This document shows positions 7,569 to 17,395 of a stretch of 64,000 nt of DNA, one piece after another. The stretch is from Thalassocella blandensis (lineage in GTDB: Bacteria; Pseudomonadota; Gammaproteobacteria; Pseudomonadales; Cellvibrionaceae). The notes below the pieces were generated by a model. The model made no database searches, was not told the DNA's origin, and saw only the letters and a list, made by a program, of their open reading frames with translations. A program made the position numbers and the translations under genes. Numbering within the stretch: position 1 is the stretch's first letter; each line of letters starts with the position of its first letter. Location: positions 1-64,000 of the forward strand of contig CABFPG010000009.1 of NCBI GenBank assembly GCA_902141825.1, read 5' to 3'.

Positions 7569-10070
7569 ATGCAAAATGTTAAACCTCAACAAAGCAGACC
7601 CAGGCAAGGCAAACGTCCCATTGCTGCCAAACCATTCAAACACAGCTTTGCTTGCACACTTTTTTCTACCACGCTCTTTCCTCTCTTGTGCCAGGCGCAA
7701 ATTCACGTGGAAGCTGAAAGTGCTTACACCTCAACCGGGATAGAATTTGAAATAACAGAAGATGCAGGTGGCGGCCAAAACGCCGGCTGGATTGATGATA
7801 GTGATTTTCTGGTATATCGCGTGGAAGTACCCACGACTGGTAATTACCGAGTGGATTATCGTGTTGCTTCCACCAGCGATTCAGGACGCATTATCCTCGG
7901 TGAAGATGGCACTGACCTGACGTCAGCAATTGTCGTTCCCAACACGGGTGACTGGCAAAACTGGAACACCATTAGTCATCAAGTCAGTTTAACCGCCGGG
8001 GTTCACGATCTGGTCATATGGGCGCAAACTGGTGGCTGGAATTTTAACTGGTTCGAACTTACCGCATTGAATGAAGAAGGAGTAATCCTTCCGGGAAAAA
8101 TCGAAGCGGAAGATTTCAATTCTATGTCCGGTATTGATACCGAAGCCACTACAGACACGGATGGCGGTGACAATGTTGGCTGGATAGATGCCGGCGATTG
8201 GCTTGAATACCTCGTTACCATAGAAGAAAGTGCGAACTATAGAATAAATGCACGCGTGGCAAGCGAAACTTCCGGTGGTGCTATGTCACTTTCCGTCGAC
8301 GGCCAAAATCTGGCACAACTAAGTTTCGAACCAACCGGCGCCTGGCAAAACTGGTCGACAGTCTCAGGCAATATTACACTTCCTGCAGGTCAGCACAGGT
8401 TAAGAGTATCTGCAGCACAGGCTGGATGGAATTTAAATTGGTTATCATTTGAGAAGCAAAACTCAGCCGGTACTCAATTGCCAATGATTCGCCAACAAGG
8501 AAAATACTGGGCCGTCAATGGTGAACCTATTCACCTCAAAGGTTTGAACCTGGGCAATTGGTTACAGCTTGAATTCTGGATGATGAACACTGCATTGTCG
8601 ACCAACAATGGCGCTATCAATGACCAATGTACCCTGGAGGCTGAACTTGATCGTCGCTTTGGTTACAACGAACGCGAGCGTCTTATGGATGTATTTCGCA
8701 ATAGTTGGATGACAGATCGTGACTGGGACAACATTGCAGCACTCGGCTTTAACGTGGTGCGGCTTCCTTTTCCAGCAAATTTGATTGAAGACGAAAACCG
8801 CCCTTACACACTGCGTTCGGATGCATGGGAATATCTGGACAAAGCCATAGCAAGAGCGGCTGAGCGCGGCATTTATACGATTCTCGATTTGCACGGCGCT
8901 GCAGGCAGCCAAGGCTGGGAGCATCACTCCGGCTGCTCAAATCGCAATTGGTACTGGAATGGTGGCAACGGACAACCAGCATCTTTTTATCAGGATAGAA
9001 CCCATTGGTTATGGGATATGATTGCTCAACGATATCGTGGCAACGGTAATGTGGCAGCCTATGGTTTGTTAAACGAACCCTGGGGTACAGATCAATACAC
9101 GCTGGGTCAGAATCTCGCCTCCTTGTATCAAACGGTTCGCGCTAAAGATCCCGAGCATATTGTGATAATGCATGGGCACAACTCAGGTTTAGACAGCTTT
9201 CCAATGCCCGGCAATGATGTTGCCTATGAAATGCATTTTTATCCTGGATTGTGGGGATGGAGAGAAGGTGAAAACCAAACCACGGTTAACGCGGACTGGT
9301 TACATTGCTCAGCACCTTCTGGTTGGCAAACATGTGACTGGGTGGAAAAAATGGAAGCGCGCCAAGCGCCATTTTTGATTGGCGAATTTCAACCATGGAC
9401 CTTGCTTGGACGCGACGGCGGTGAAATTACCCGTAAGACATTCGATGTTTTTAATGGGAATGGTTGGGCGGCAACTGCCTGGTCTTACAAAACGGTTTCC
9501 ACTGGAGGGCATAGTGGAAATGGAAATAACGGATGGCCTTGGGGCATGATTACCAATCGCACAGGCTTTGGTAATATAAATATCAGTAATGCGTCCACGG
9601 CGCAAATCGAAAACTGGTTCAGACAATTTGCATCACAGGAATTAGTCACTCATCCCGACATTGCCTACTGGATGAATTACCAAGCCAGTAATGACAGTCG
9701 CATCCACGCAGAACATTTTTCAATGAATTCTGGTGCAGGAATGGAAGCCACCTCCGATCCAAACGGCGGAGAGTTTAACGCGGCCTATTTAGATACCGGA
9801 GACTGGATGGTCTATCGGGTGAATGTAACGCACACTGGAAACTATCAGTTACGTTATCGCGTAGCCTCGCCTGCTGGAGGCAGTGTCTCTGCAAGCATAC
9901 ACAATGGAACTTCTTTTGGTTCAACCAGCATTCCAGCGACTGGAGGCTGGCAAAACTGGCAAACCATTGACGGACCGTCCGTGTATCTTGAAGCTGGAGA
10001 GCACAATATCAGTTTGTATGTGGCAAACGGTGGTTGGAATATTAATTATTGGGAGTTAATCTCTCAATAA
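7569..10070 (+). CDS. secreted GH5 beta-glucanase with three CBM6 modules
   Basis: The order is signal peptide, CBM6 (about 44-164), CBM6 (about 176-294), GH5 (about 305-695), CBM6 (about 712-833). The GH5 domain opens with [14 protein letters not shown], a signature common in exo-beta-1,3-glucanase-like GH5 members. It has LLNEPWG with acid/base Glu503 and IGEFQPW with nucleophile Glu606 (numbered from the ATG at 7569). The CBM6 modules share GGxNxGWID..D and GW.N.NW motifs. CBM6 often binds beta-1,3- or mixed-linked glucans, so laminarin or related glucan is my guess for substrate. An ATG at 7551 is in frame, but only 7569 has an upstream AGG. It follows the chitinase by about 110 bp behind a stem-loop, so it is probably a separate transcript. 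Confidence 0.88.
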   Translation: MQNVKPQQSRPRQGKRPIAAKPFKHSFACTLFSTTLFPLLCQAQIHVEAESAYTSTGIEFEITEDAGGGQNAGWIDDSDFLVYRVEVPTTGNYRVDYRVASTSDSGRIILGEDGTDLTSAIVVPNTGDWQNWNTISHQVSLTAGVHDLVIWAQTGGWNFNWFELTALNEEGVILPGKIEAEDFNSMSGIDTEATTDTDGGDNVGWIDAGDWLEYLVTIEESANYRINARVASETSGGAMSLSVDGQNLAQLSFEPTGAWQNWSTVSGNITLPAGQHRLRVSAAQAGWNLNWLSFEKQNSAGTQLPMIRQQGKYWAVNGEPIHLKGLNLGNWLQLEFWMMNTALSTNNGAINDQCTLEAELDRRFGYNERERLMDVFRNSWMTDRDWDNIAALGFNVVRLPFPANLIEDENRPYTLRSDAWEYLDKAIARAAERGIYTILDLHGAAGSQGWEHHSGCSNRNWYWNGGNGQPASFYQDRTHWLWDMIAQRYRGNGNVAAYGLLNEPWGTDQYTLGQNLASLYQTVRAKDPEHIVIMHGHNSGLDSFPMPGNDVAYEMHFYPGLWGWREGENQTTVNADWLHCSAPSGWQTCDWVEKMEARQAPFLIGEFQPWTLLGRDGGEITRKTFDVFNGNGWAATAWSYKTVSTGGHSGNGNNGWPWGMITNRTGFGNINISNASTAQIENWFRQFASQELVTHPDIAYWMNYQASNDSRIHAEHFSMNSGAGMEATSDPNGGEFNAAYLDTGDWMVYRVNVTHTGNYQLRYRVASPAGGSVSASIHNGTSFGSTSIPATGGWQNWQTIDGPSVYLEAGEHNISLYVANGGWNINYWELISQ

Positions 10071-10201
10071 TGTTTTTCTGCAACATCAGTAGCTACAGCA
10101 TATAGTTGGCTCTGATTCGCACCCCCGGTTTCATTGCAAAAGAAACGTCTAGCACCAGTCTGTCTCAGTGAATCTCCGTGGGACAGATCTCTTGCCAAAA
10201 C

Positions 10202-10227
10202 AGAAGCCCTGCCTCAGCAGGGCTTCT
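10202..10227 (-). terminator. terminator of the secreted nuclease gene
   Basis: An 11-bp perfect stem (10202-10212 with 10217-10227) and a 4-nt loop lie just beyond the minus-strand stop at 10237, followed on that strand by GTTTTGG. It may also stop readthrough from the GH5 gene. Confidence 0.75.
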
Positions 10228-10236
10228 CCACTTAGT

Positions 10237-11826
10237 TTATTCTTGAATACTGCTGACAGACTCCAGGCTTGGCAAATTGGAATACACATCGCGCTTTCCT
10301 GCCACACGAATGGTTTTTCCAATCACTGAAGGGTTCAACACCGGACTCCATTGGTTGCGTTGACTGTTTTCCAGTTTCACAACTATCGTCGCATTTGCAT
10401 TGTTGATATCGCGCATTATCAAAGCATAACTCGAATTAAAACCTTCTTGCACTACACCGACTACGGTGGCAGAAGCGCCAACATTTAACGACAGTGCCTG
10501 CGTCACACTGATGCCACCAGGCAATGGACTGGGATTTGGTGTCGGGTTGGGATTCGATGCACCAATCTGAACTAAATCCAGCGTGGTTTTGACCGGGCTG
10601 TGATCCGACACCGTTGTGGTTAAATAACGATTTCTTACACTCGGCGAAATAACTGACCAGGCGGCATAGAGCTCATCAGAGATAAGAATATGATCGATAT
10701 CACTCTCTGTTACATTTGCATCGTAAGGCTTATCTTCAACCGAGCCTGCTGCGTGACTAAAATCATCAATGCCATTTCCATCGCGATCATCATAAAAACC
10801 CCATGTGTTTAATTCACCGTATGCGCCGCCGGATTCTGCAACATTTAAATCACCCAGTATCATCATGTTCGCTGTTCTATAATGCGTATTTAATTCATCG
10901 ACAACAAGCGCGGCAGCGTCCGCACGACGTGAAGCATTGGTCGCTCCCGTGCAGCATTTCAGGTGCAAGTTGATAAGTGAAATATTTTTGCTAATGCCAC
11001 TGATAGAAATATTTGCAGTCATTAGATATGGATAACGCCCTGCAAATACGGTGTTATTTTGATCCGTCAATATAGTTTGAAAATGGGTATTAGAGACAAC
11101 CGACGCATTATAAACAAACGCCAGACTTTGCGTCGCGGTGGGTTGACTCACATTTCCTTGCCAGTGATTAACAGAATCCAACGCGTTTAAAGCAATGAGT
11201 AAATCATCGAGTGTGCTACTGCCACCGACTTCCTGTAAGGCATAAATTTCACCGCCTCCATTTAGAATATCTTCAGCTGCCGCATTTATTTGCTGTCCGC
11301 GACTACCGTTGTATCCCGCTTGAGATGGATTCCCCAACCATTCAACATTGTAGGTCACAATATCAATGGTGCTGCCGGAGTTTGAAGGCGGCACTGATGG
11401 CGTGGGCGTAGGTGTAGGCGTTGCCACTCCGCCATCAAAACTAACGGCTAAATTCGCACCGGCAAAGCTGCTGTAGCCGTGCAGCATAATGTAATAGGTT
11501 CCGGCCGAAGGCGATGAAATATAACAGGATTCATTGTTGCCCCATTGGTACGGACGACAATCAAACAAAGACGCTGTAGGTTGACTGCCAAAACGTACAT
11601 ACACATCCGCATCACCACTGCCACCCGCAAGCTGAATCTGAAGGTTTGCAGCGTTAGCCGGTACTGACACCGTATGATATTGATACGAGTCCGCATTTCC
11701 GCTGACGGCAATCGAATCGCCATTGTTAAAATTGTATGCAAATACCTGTGCAGCAAAAAGCAGCGCCACCGGTGCAGCCAATAAATAAGCGCTCACTTTC
11801 TTTGAAACGTGCTTGAACATTCTCAC
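10237..11826 (-). CDS. secreted endonuclease/exonuclease/phosphatase-family nuclease with PPC domain
   Basis: 529 residues. The signal peptide ends around AQVFA (about 30), and a pre-peptidase C-terminal (PPC) beta-sandwich follows (about 35-132). A Thr-Pro linker leads to an EEP catalytic domain (about 150-415) with TYNVEWLG, LQEVGG, LHLKCC, ILGDLNV, DIDHIL and SDHSPV, the usual metal and catalytic positions. A C-terminal OB-like domain (about 435-529, GVVQEG...RD) is often fused to such extracellular nucleases. The likely role is DNA or RNA degradation outside the cell for nutrients. The GTG at 11826 has GGGGAG six bases upstream; an ATG two codons later is the alternative. Confidence 0.85.
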   Translation of the reverse strand: MRMFKHVSKKVSAYLLAAPVALLFAAQVFAYNFNNGDSIAVSGNADSYQYHTVSVPANAANLQIQLAGGSGDADVYVRFGSQPTASLFDCRPYQWGNNESCYISSPSAGTYYIMLHGYSSFAGANLAVSFDGGVATPTPTPTPSVPPSNSGSTIDIVTYNVEWLGNPSQAGYNGSRGQQINAAAEDILNGGGEIYALQEVGGSSTLDDLLIALNALDSVNHWQGNVSQPTATQSLAFVYNASVVSNTHFQTILTDQNNTVFAGRYPYLMTANISISGISKNISLINLHLKCCTGATNASRRADAAALVVDELNTHYRTANMMILGDLNVAESGGAYGELNTWGFYDDRDGNGIDDFSHAAGSVEDKPYDANVTESDIDHILISDELYAAWSVISPSVRNRYLTTTVSDHSPVKTTLDLVQIGASNPNPTPNPSPLPGGISVTQALSLNVGASATVVGVVQEGFNSSYALIMRDINNANATIVVKLENSQRNQWSPVLNPSVIGKTIRVAGKRDVYSNLPSLESVSSIQE

Positions 11827-12170
11827 AATAATCTCCCCAGTAATTTTTTAAACGTCACTTCGCAATTCGCGCGAAACAGCATCCACACGGTCACGAAATA
11901 CGGGTATACAGCTGGGCGAGAGAATGAATCAGGTCTATTGCATTTATATTGTCGGAGTTAGAAATATGCGCACTAATTTGGTTGGTAACGCGAGAAAAAA
12001 ACGAAAACTAAAAAGTGCTTCACAAATATGAAACCTTACAATTTATTACATTTAACAGGAGGACTGTTCTCACTCAGAGTCACAAGTGAAGCGTGAAATA
12101 AAATTTGCACGGGGAGAAAAGTTTTTATCGAAAGGTGAATTGGCAAAACAACTCGTTCACCTTTTCAACT
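11827..12170. other. intergenic region between nuclease and hydrolase genes
   Basis: AT-rich with no ORF. It includes an imperfect stem (aaaggtgaa at 12131-12139 with ttcaccttt at 12156-12164) just past the hydrolase stop, a possible transcript end. The nuclease promoter should lie in 11830-11950 but I cannot name its boxes. Confidence 0.4.
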
Positions 12171-12977
12171 CTAATTGAGTAGGCTGGTTCGCGTTAGAAA
12201 TACCGTCAGTGCATCTATTACCTCTGCGGAATGTTTTTTTAGTGGCATATGTCCACAATTTTTAAGTATATGGATGTCTGAAAAATCCGCAGCGTGTTGC
12301 GCGATAAATTGGGGGAAGGCGATTGATCCATACTCATCCCGATCGCCGTGAATCGCTAGCAGTGGGCAATTCAGACTTTGCAATGCTTGTTGCAAATTCC
12401 AATGCGCAAACTCCGGTGATAACCAGGTATCCGTCCAGGCATGCAATACCCAGTCAGACTTAGCACCATGCCACTTGCTCAAACGCGTAACCTGTTCTGG
12501 TTCTTGGAACAGGAGCGCCGCATTTCGAATGCCTTGTAAGGTCTTGGCTTCCACAAATGCTTGAGCAGACAGGGTGATGACGGCCTGGCAGGCTTCATCA
12601 CGAGCCGCAATGTTGACGGCCATAGCGCCGCCAACACTGTAGCCCAGTAAAAGAAACTGGCCGAAACCCAGTTGATCTTTCACATATGGAAAAAATTTGA
12701 GCGCTTCCTCCTCAATAAAATCGTATGGTAAGGGCGCATTACGCGCTTCAGATAGACCAAAACCCAATCGATCATATGCCACCACTGGACGAGACAAATG
12801 CTCGGCCAGCATCGCGGGAAAATCACGCCATAGTGCGACACACCCAAGCGAATCATGGAGTAAGATTAACGGAGTGTTGTGTTGGGTTTCACCACACGAA
12901 GCATTGGCGGGCAACCATCGTTTAACATAGATTGCACCTCCTGGAACCTTGACCCAATGCTCTTCCATCGCAGTCAT
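12171..12977 (-). CDS. alpha/beta-fold hydrolase
   Basis: 268 residues, cytoplasmic. Features are LLHDSLG (oxyanion-hole strand), YDRLGFGLS, the nucleophile elbow GYSVGG with Ser114, AIHGDRDEYG for the acid and CGHMPL for the histidine. The substrate is unknown. The ATG lies one base after the stop of the upstream methionine aminopeptidase gene (TAAAATG), so the two are translationally coupled, and it is probably the third gene of the operon started by the ParD-like protein. Confidence 0.85.
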   Translation of the reverse strand: MTAMEEHWVKVPGGAIYVKRWLPANASCGETQHNTPLILLHDSLGCVALWRDFPAMLAEHLSRPVVAYDRLGFGLSEARNAPLPYDFIEEEALKFFPYVKDQLGFGQFLLLGYSVGGAMAVNIAARDEACQAVITLSAQAFVEAKTLQGIRNAALLFQEPEQVTRLSKWHGAKSDWVLHAWTDTWLSPEFAHWNLQQALQSLNCPLLAIHGDRDEYGSIAFPQFIAQHAADFSDIHILKNCGHMPLKKHSAEVIDALTVFLTRTSLLN

Positions 12978-12978
12978 T

Positions 12979-13752
12979 TTAAACCTGTTCTTCTTCTCGC
13001 AAGGTCAGCACTTCAAACCCATCGGCAGTCACAGCAATGGTGTGCTCCCACTGTGCCGATAATTTCTTATCTTTTGTCACCACCGTCCAGCCATCCTTTT
13101 TCGTTTTTACTTTGGCCTTACCTTGATTCACCATAGGCTCAATGGTAAAGGTCATTCCTTCTCGTAAAACCAGCCCCTTGCCACGTTGACCATAGTGCAA
13201 CACTTGCGGGTCTTCATGCATTTCCCGACCAATACCGTGACCGCAATATTCGCGCACAACGGAATACCCGTTCTTCTCAGCGAACTGTTGAATCGCATAC
13301 CCAATGTCGCCAAGTGTAGCGCCGGGCTTTACTGTTCGAATTCCCTCCCACATCGCCTCATAGGTTTTACTAACAAGACGATGCGCAAGCGGTGAGACCT
13401 CCCCAATCATGTACATCTTACTGGAGTCAGCAATAAACCCGCCTTTCTCCAAGGTAATATCCACGTTGACAATGTCACCGGATTTTAGCAATTGCGTTTC
13501 TGAAGGCATGCCGTGGCAAACCACAAAGTTTGGTGAGGTATTCAGAACGTAAGGGTAGTCATATTGCCCTTTGCTTGCAGGACGGGCTTTGAGTTGCTCG
13601 ACAATGTAACGCTCGGCCAAATCATTAATATCCATAGTGGATATCCCCGCTTTAATTTCGCCGTCCAAATAATGAAAAACAGAGGCAAGCAACTTTCCCG
13701 CTTCCCGCATAATGTTCAGTTCTTCTGGCGTTTTTAATTTAATCTCAGCCAC
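12979..13752 (-). CDS. map: type I methionine aminopeptidase
   Basis: About 257 residues, a complete MetAP-I core. It has CHGMPS, VNVDITLEKGGFIADSS (two metal-binding Asp), GHGIGREMHEDP (His), FTIEPMV (Glu) and QWEHTIAV (Glu), all in canonical order. It removes the initiator methionine from nascent proteins. There is no N-terminal zinc-finger extension. The start is ambiguous: TTG at 13758 or GTG at 13752; the latter is better spaced from AAGGA. It overlaps the end of the ParD-like gene by 8 bp. The main housekeeping map usually sits near rpsB, so this may be a second copy; that is inference. Confidence 0.92.
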   Translation of the reverse strand: MAEIKLKTPEELNIMREAGKLLASVFHYLDGEIKAGISTMDINDLAERYIVEQLKARPASKGQYDYPYVLNTSPNFVVCHGMPSETQLLKSGDIVNVDITLEKGGFIADSSKMYMIGEVSPLAHRLVSKTYEAMWEGIRTVKPGATLGDIGYAIQQFAEKNGYSVVREYCGHGIGREMHEDPQVLHYGQRGKGLVLREGMTFTIEPMVNQGKAKVKTKKDGWTVVTKDKKLSAQWEHTIAVTADGFEVLTLREEEQV

Positions 13753-13954
13753 CGGCAATTTTCCTTATATCAACATCCGCACGTTTCATTTGTTCTTTGA
13801 CTATTTCTGCAAACGTCATACTGGGATTAGCTTCGGCCAGCATGCCAATTTTAATCCAGTATTCCGCTTGCGCATTAATGGATCGCACCATTACAGAACT
13901 CGCTTTACGTATTTCTTCGTGCAATTCATCATTTATTTTGACAATTCCCACCAC
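13745..13954 (-). CDS. ParD-like ribbon-helix-helix family protein
   Basis: 69 residues matching the ParD-like family (short N-terminal strand GIVKINDELHEEIRKAS, then two helices, ending in MTFAEIVKEQ). Such proteins resemble type II antitoxins with ribbon-helix-helix DNA binding. The first GTG (13954) is followed by another GTG at 13951 that is better spaced from GGGAG. A perfect 28-bp palindrome lies 20 bases upstream and is a natural operator for a dimeric RHH protein. The gene overlaps map downstream. No ParE-like toxin is present; the position normally taken by a toxin is held by MetAP. Confidence 0.75.
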   Translation of the reverse strand: MVGIVKINDELHEEIRKASSVMVRSINAQAEYWIKIGMLAEANPSMTFAEIVKEQMKRADVDIRKIAGG

Positions 13955-13973
13955 TCACTCCCGCTGCTTAGCG

Positions 13974-14001
13974 ATATACGATTCATATATGAATCGTATA
14001 T
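13974..14001. promoter_or_regulatory. perfect 28-bp palindrome, probable operator
   Basis: Every base of 13974-13987 pairs with 13988-14001 (half site ATATACGATTCATA). It lies 20 bp upstream of the ParD-like start, where the promoter should be, and has no T-run. This fits an autoregulatory operator for the ribbon-helix-helix protein. Confidence 0.7.
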
Positions 14002-14082
14002 TAATGCTCAGTGTGCTGCAAGAGTCGAAAAACTATGGCTGGAAATTATGGTGAATGTAAAAACGATAAGAGGCGGCATAAA

Positions 14083-14108
14083 AAAACCCTGGCCTAGGCC
14101 AGGGTTTT
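14083..14108. terminator. bidirectional terminator
   Basis: A 26-bp perfect palindrome: a GC-rich core (CCCTGGCCT/AGGCCAGGG) flanked by A4 and T4. It lies between the stop of the di-heme protein gene at 14135 and the ParD-like promoter, and mainly ends the former's transcript. Confidence 0.85.
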
Positions 14109-14134
14109 AGCAGAGAGAGAAAAATAACTATAAA

Positions 14135-17100
14135 TTACAGCGCATTTAAGAACTTAAGCAATGCGGCTTTATCACTGCCAGACAGCGCCTGGTAAGCATT
14201 TTTCGATGCTTCACCTTCACCACCATGCCACAAAATAGCTTCTTCGATGGAGCGCGCACGTCCATCATGCAGATATCCATGATGTGGTGAACACACTTCA
14301 TCACCTTCCATGCCTGTTGGGTTATACACTCCGCCGGTAACACAGGCAGACAATCCCAGTCCCCACAATGGCGTGGTGCGCCACTCAGAACCACTGGCTT
14401 CACCCTCACCTAAATTATCGGCAAGGCCTGGTCCCATGTCATGCAGCAGCATGTCGGTATACGGATGAATAGTTTGATCTCGGCCTTCAGTATGTGGATA
14501 GAATTGGCTGGTCTGCAAAGTTTCCACGTGACAGCTGGTACAGCCAACATCACGGAATTTTTGCTTACCGTGTTTAATTTCCTGGTCTTCACCAACACCC
14601 CATTCCATACCACGCTGAGGACGAACACCGAGCGTTGAAATATACAGAGTTAGTTTATCCAGCTTGTCATCAGACAGCATTGGGCTGCCGTTACCACAAT
14701 CATTCTGGTTTACACCACAGTCCAGATTTGGCATCACAGAAGTACGAACGCCCATGTCTGTATTAAAGGCACCAGCAACCTGATGTTTAACACTGGATGT
14801 ACCAGCTTTCCAACCGAAGCGGCCTAAACGTACTTGGCCTGTGACCGGATCTACCACTTTATTTACCCGACCAGAAATACCATCACCATTAGCGTCGTTT
14901 GGATCAGCCAGACCTAGAATGGTACTTTCAGGAATGGCTTCCAATAAACCCAACCCTACCAGACGCGGAGCGATTCGTGCAGAGAAGGTAGCAGGATTAA
15001 TTCCACTGAACTGGAAGTTTGGTGAGCGTAGACCATTACTTTCGCTCCAGTTTGCAATCGAGACATCACCTTCCGCTTGCGAACCTTTAATCTGCAAAAC
15101 ACTCCCTGCATCCGGGTGTGGATTTCCTGCGGCATCTCCAACTTTTACAATCCAGCGATCCAGCGATTCTCCATTGGGAGCTACAGGTGCAGTACCATTG
15201 CGTTCGTGACAGTCGGAACAGCGTTCATTGACATAACGCACACTGGTCAAGCCGGCCATTCCAGGGTTCTCTCCATTAGCAGGATCTTCGTCATGCGTGC
15301 CATCAATCGTAGAAGAGTGCAACACTCGACGACCTTCCAGGAATTCCTGACCATTGTAATAGCCTAAGTAAGTGGCCATTTGCATAAAGTGATTATCCGG
15401 TTCATCCGTGTATTGATAATGTAGGGTGGAATGCTTGCCGCCTAACCAATACTCTTCCGGTAGACGTCGGCTGTCTTCCTGGAAGTCACAACAAAACTCG
15501 ATAAACTCACCTGTATTTTCTGTATACCAAGGCACTAAACCTTCACCCACAATATACAAATATGTAGATCCGTAGTAGTTACGCTGTCCGGGTAGTTCAA
15601 CGCCGTTGCGGAACTGTGCCGAAAACTGGCTGATCTCAAATTCCATCAGATCACCCATTTGTATTTCACGGTAGAACTGACGGTTCAAATTATCTGATTT
15701 AGTGTAGTTGTAATAGGTTACGCCATTTTCAACACTGGTACCGACGTAGGTCATCACGCCGTTGCCTTCATAATGCGCCACGGTATTTCGTCCACGGTAC
15801 CACCAGCGGTTTTCAGCTTCCAAATCATCCAATGGCCAAAGCGTTCGCACATTCATGGTAATCGTGTCGCCACCGGCAGGAATGGTATCGATAATTTCTA
15901 TATTCGAAGAGCGGTTTTCAAAATACAATTTTATGTAGTGGTCATAAGACTGAAACTGGTCTTCTTTCGCATGACGCGTACGCGGACGGTCAGAGAATCG
16001 AGTGTGTAAATAACCATTGCCGTCATACCACTGTGCATCTGGTTCTTTCACGGTTCCAGCATCATATAGCGGGACAATGTTGCCCAGCGGAGCACCGGAA
16101 GAACTGGAGGAGCTACTGGAACTGGAAGAACTTGAAGAGGAACTACTGGAACTGCCACCGGCCGCCTTTATACGGAACCAGTTAATATTCCAGCCACCGG
16201 TTGAAGTGACAATCCCCACACTGTGTGTACCCGCAGACAAGGAAACTGTTTGCGTTACGGTTTGCCAGGTTTGCCAGCCACCTGTGGGCGGTACATCAAC
16301 TTCACCCAGGAAGGTCGCCCCAGCGTTGAGGTCCATCCCAATTTTCATTCCGGAATGAATGGTCGCTACCCGGTATTCGATCGTGTAAGTACCAGTAGTG
16401 GGAACGACGAGATTGTCGTAAGCCATCCAATCTCCCGCGTCGATGTAGCCAACGTTCTGGCCGCCACCGGTATCGCTTGTTGCTTCCACTTCAACCCCTT
16501 GCATAGCAACAAAGTTTTCTGCTTCCCGATAATATATTTCGCTACCGGCAGAGCCTGAAGATGAACTGGATGAGGAGCTTGAAGATGAACTTGAAGAAGA
16601 GCTTGAGGAAGAACTTGAAGATGAACTGGAGGCTTCAGTACCAAATAATTCAAATTCAGAAAATTGTAAAAGGTTTCCGCTGTTGTTGTTCATGTTAAAG
16701 CGGTAAACACTGAATGCTTGCGAATTGGCGATTGAAAAAGATCGTGTTTCATAACGATTAGGGAAGTCCTCTCCCGCACGCGTGTCTAATGCTGTCCAGT
16801 TAACGCCGTCATTTGAGCCTTGCAGATTCCAGTCTTTGGGATCGCGTTCCGGTGCATCATTCGCAGAACTGATGGTATAGCTGGTGACGACGTATTGCGC
16901 CGGTGCATCATATTGCACCCACACTGTATTGTTAAATGTTAAATATTTCGTTCCAGTATTGTTGTCTACCAAATTAGGATAACGTTCTGCACCCGGAGAA
17001 TCATCAAACTGGGCCGATACATTTCCACCAAGGTTGGTAATATCAAAACCACCTGCCCCACCGGTAGAACTGGAGGAACTCGAGGAAGACGAACTGGAGG

Positions 17101-17395
17101 ATGAAGATGAGCTGGAACTGGAGCTGGAAGAACCGCCTCCAGAACAGGCACCAACTAAATTCCAGGCATGGTCCCATGCCCAACCGGCTTCGGGTGCGTA
17201 AGCTCCACCCTGCGAACACCAACCAGCAACTTCACACACATATTCGTTGCTATTGTACTGCACCAAATCACCCGCATTATACGCGCTTCCATCAGAATAC
17301 ACTGGGGAAGTACAGGCAAAAACAGACGCGGACTGGGTAACGCCCACCACCCCTGCTACTGCTAGTGCAACTTTTTTAACTGTCACTAACTTCAT
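14135..17395 (-). CDS. secreted di-heme oxidoreductase with CBM73-like, F5/8 and CBM6 modules
   Basis: 1086 residues. The order is signal peptide (about 1-27), CBM73-like chitin-binding module (28-89, Y..GD.V...Y.C.VAGWCS), polyserine, F5/8 type C/CBM32-like module (about 118-258), polyserine, CBM6 (about 293-420), polyserine, and a C-terminal di-heme oxidoreductase/putative peroxidase domain (about 450-1086). Two c-type heme motifs are visible, CSDCH from residue 726 and CTSCH from 952. The protein would be exported to the periplasm or medium, bind chitin or other polysaccharide and move electrons at the substrate surface. Related CBM-linked cytochromes in Cellvibrio and Saccharophagus have been proposed as partners of lytic polysaccharide monooxygenases; that role here is inference. 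GGAGAGAGAG precedes the ATG. Confidence 0.88.
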   Translation of the reverse strand: MKLVTVKKVALAVAGVVGVTQSASVFACTSPVYSDGSAYNAGDLVQYNSNEYVCEVAGWCSQGGAYAPEAGWAWDHAWNLVGACSGGGSSSSSSSSSSSSSSSSSSSSSSTGGAGGFDITNLGGNVSAQFDDSPGAERYPNLVDNNTGTKYLTFNNTVWVQYDAPAQYVVTSYTISSANDAPERDPKDWNLQGSNDGVNWTALDTRAGEDFPNRYETRSFSIANSQAFSVYRFNMNNNSGNLLQFSEFELFGTEASSSSSSSSSSSSSSSSSSSSSSSSSGSAGSEIYYREAENFVAMQGVEVEATSDTGGGQNVGYIDAGDWMAYDNLVVPTTGTYTIEYRVATIHSGMKIGMDLNAGATFLGEVDVPPTGGWQTWQTVTQTVSLSAGTHSVGIVTSTGGWNINWFRIKAAGGSSSSSSSSSSSSSSSSSSSGAPLGNIVPLYDAGTVKEPDAQWYDGNGYLHTRFSDRPRTRHAKEDQFQSYDHYIKLYFENRSSNIEIIDTIPAGGDTITMNVRTLWPLDDLEAENRWWYRGRNTVAHYEGNGVMTYVGTSVENGVTYYNYTKSDNLNRQFYREIQMGDLMEFEISQFSAQFRNGVELPGQRNYYGSTYLYIVGEGLVPWYTENTGEFIEFCCDFQEDSRRLPEEYWLGGKHSTLHYQYTDEPDNHFMQMATYLGYYNGQEFLEGRRVLHSSTIDGTHDEDPANGENPGMAGLTSVRYVNERCSDCHERNGTAPVAPNGESLDRWIVKVGDAAGNPHPDAGSVLQIKGSQAEGDVSIANWSESNGLRSPNFQFSGINPATFSARIAPRLVGLGLLEAIPESTILGLADPNDANGDGISGRVNKVVDPVTGQVRLGRFGWKAGTSSVKHQVAGAFNTDMGVRTSVMPNLDCGVNQNDCGNGSPMLSDDKLDKLTLYISTLGVRPQRGMEWGVGEDQEIKHGKQKFRDVGCTSCHVETLQTSQFYPHTEGRDQTIHPYTDMLLHDMGPGLADNLGEGEASGSEWRTTPLWGLGLSACVTGGVYNPTGMEGDEVCSPHHGYLHDGRARSIEEAILWHGGEGEASKNAYQALSGSDKAALLKFLNAL

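Noticed and set aside
16017-16558. Long ORFs opposite the di-heme protein gene
   Set aside because: Shadow frames of a well-supported 1086-codon gene.
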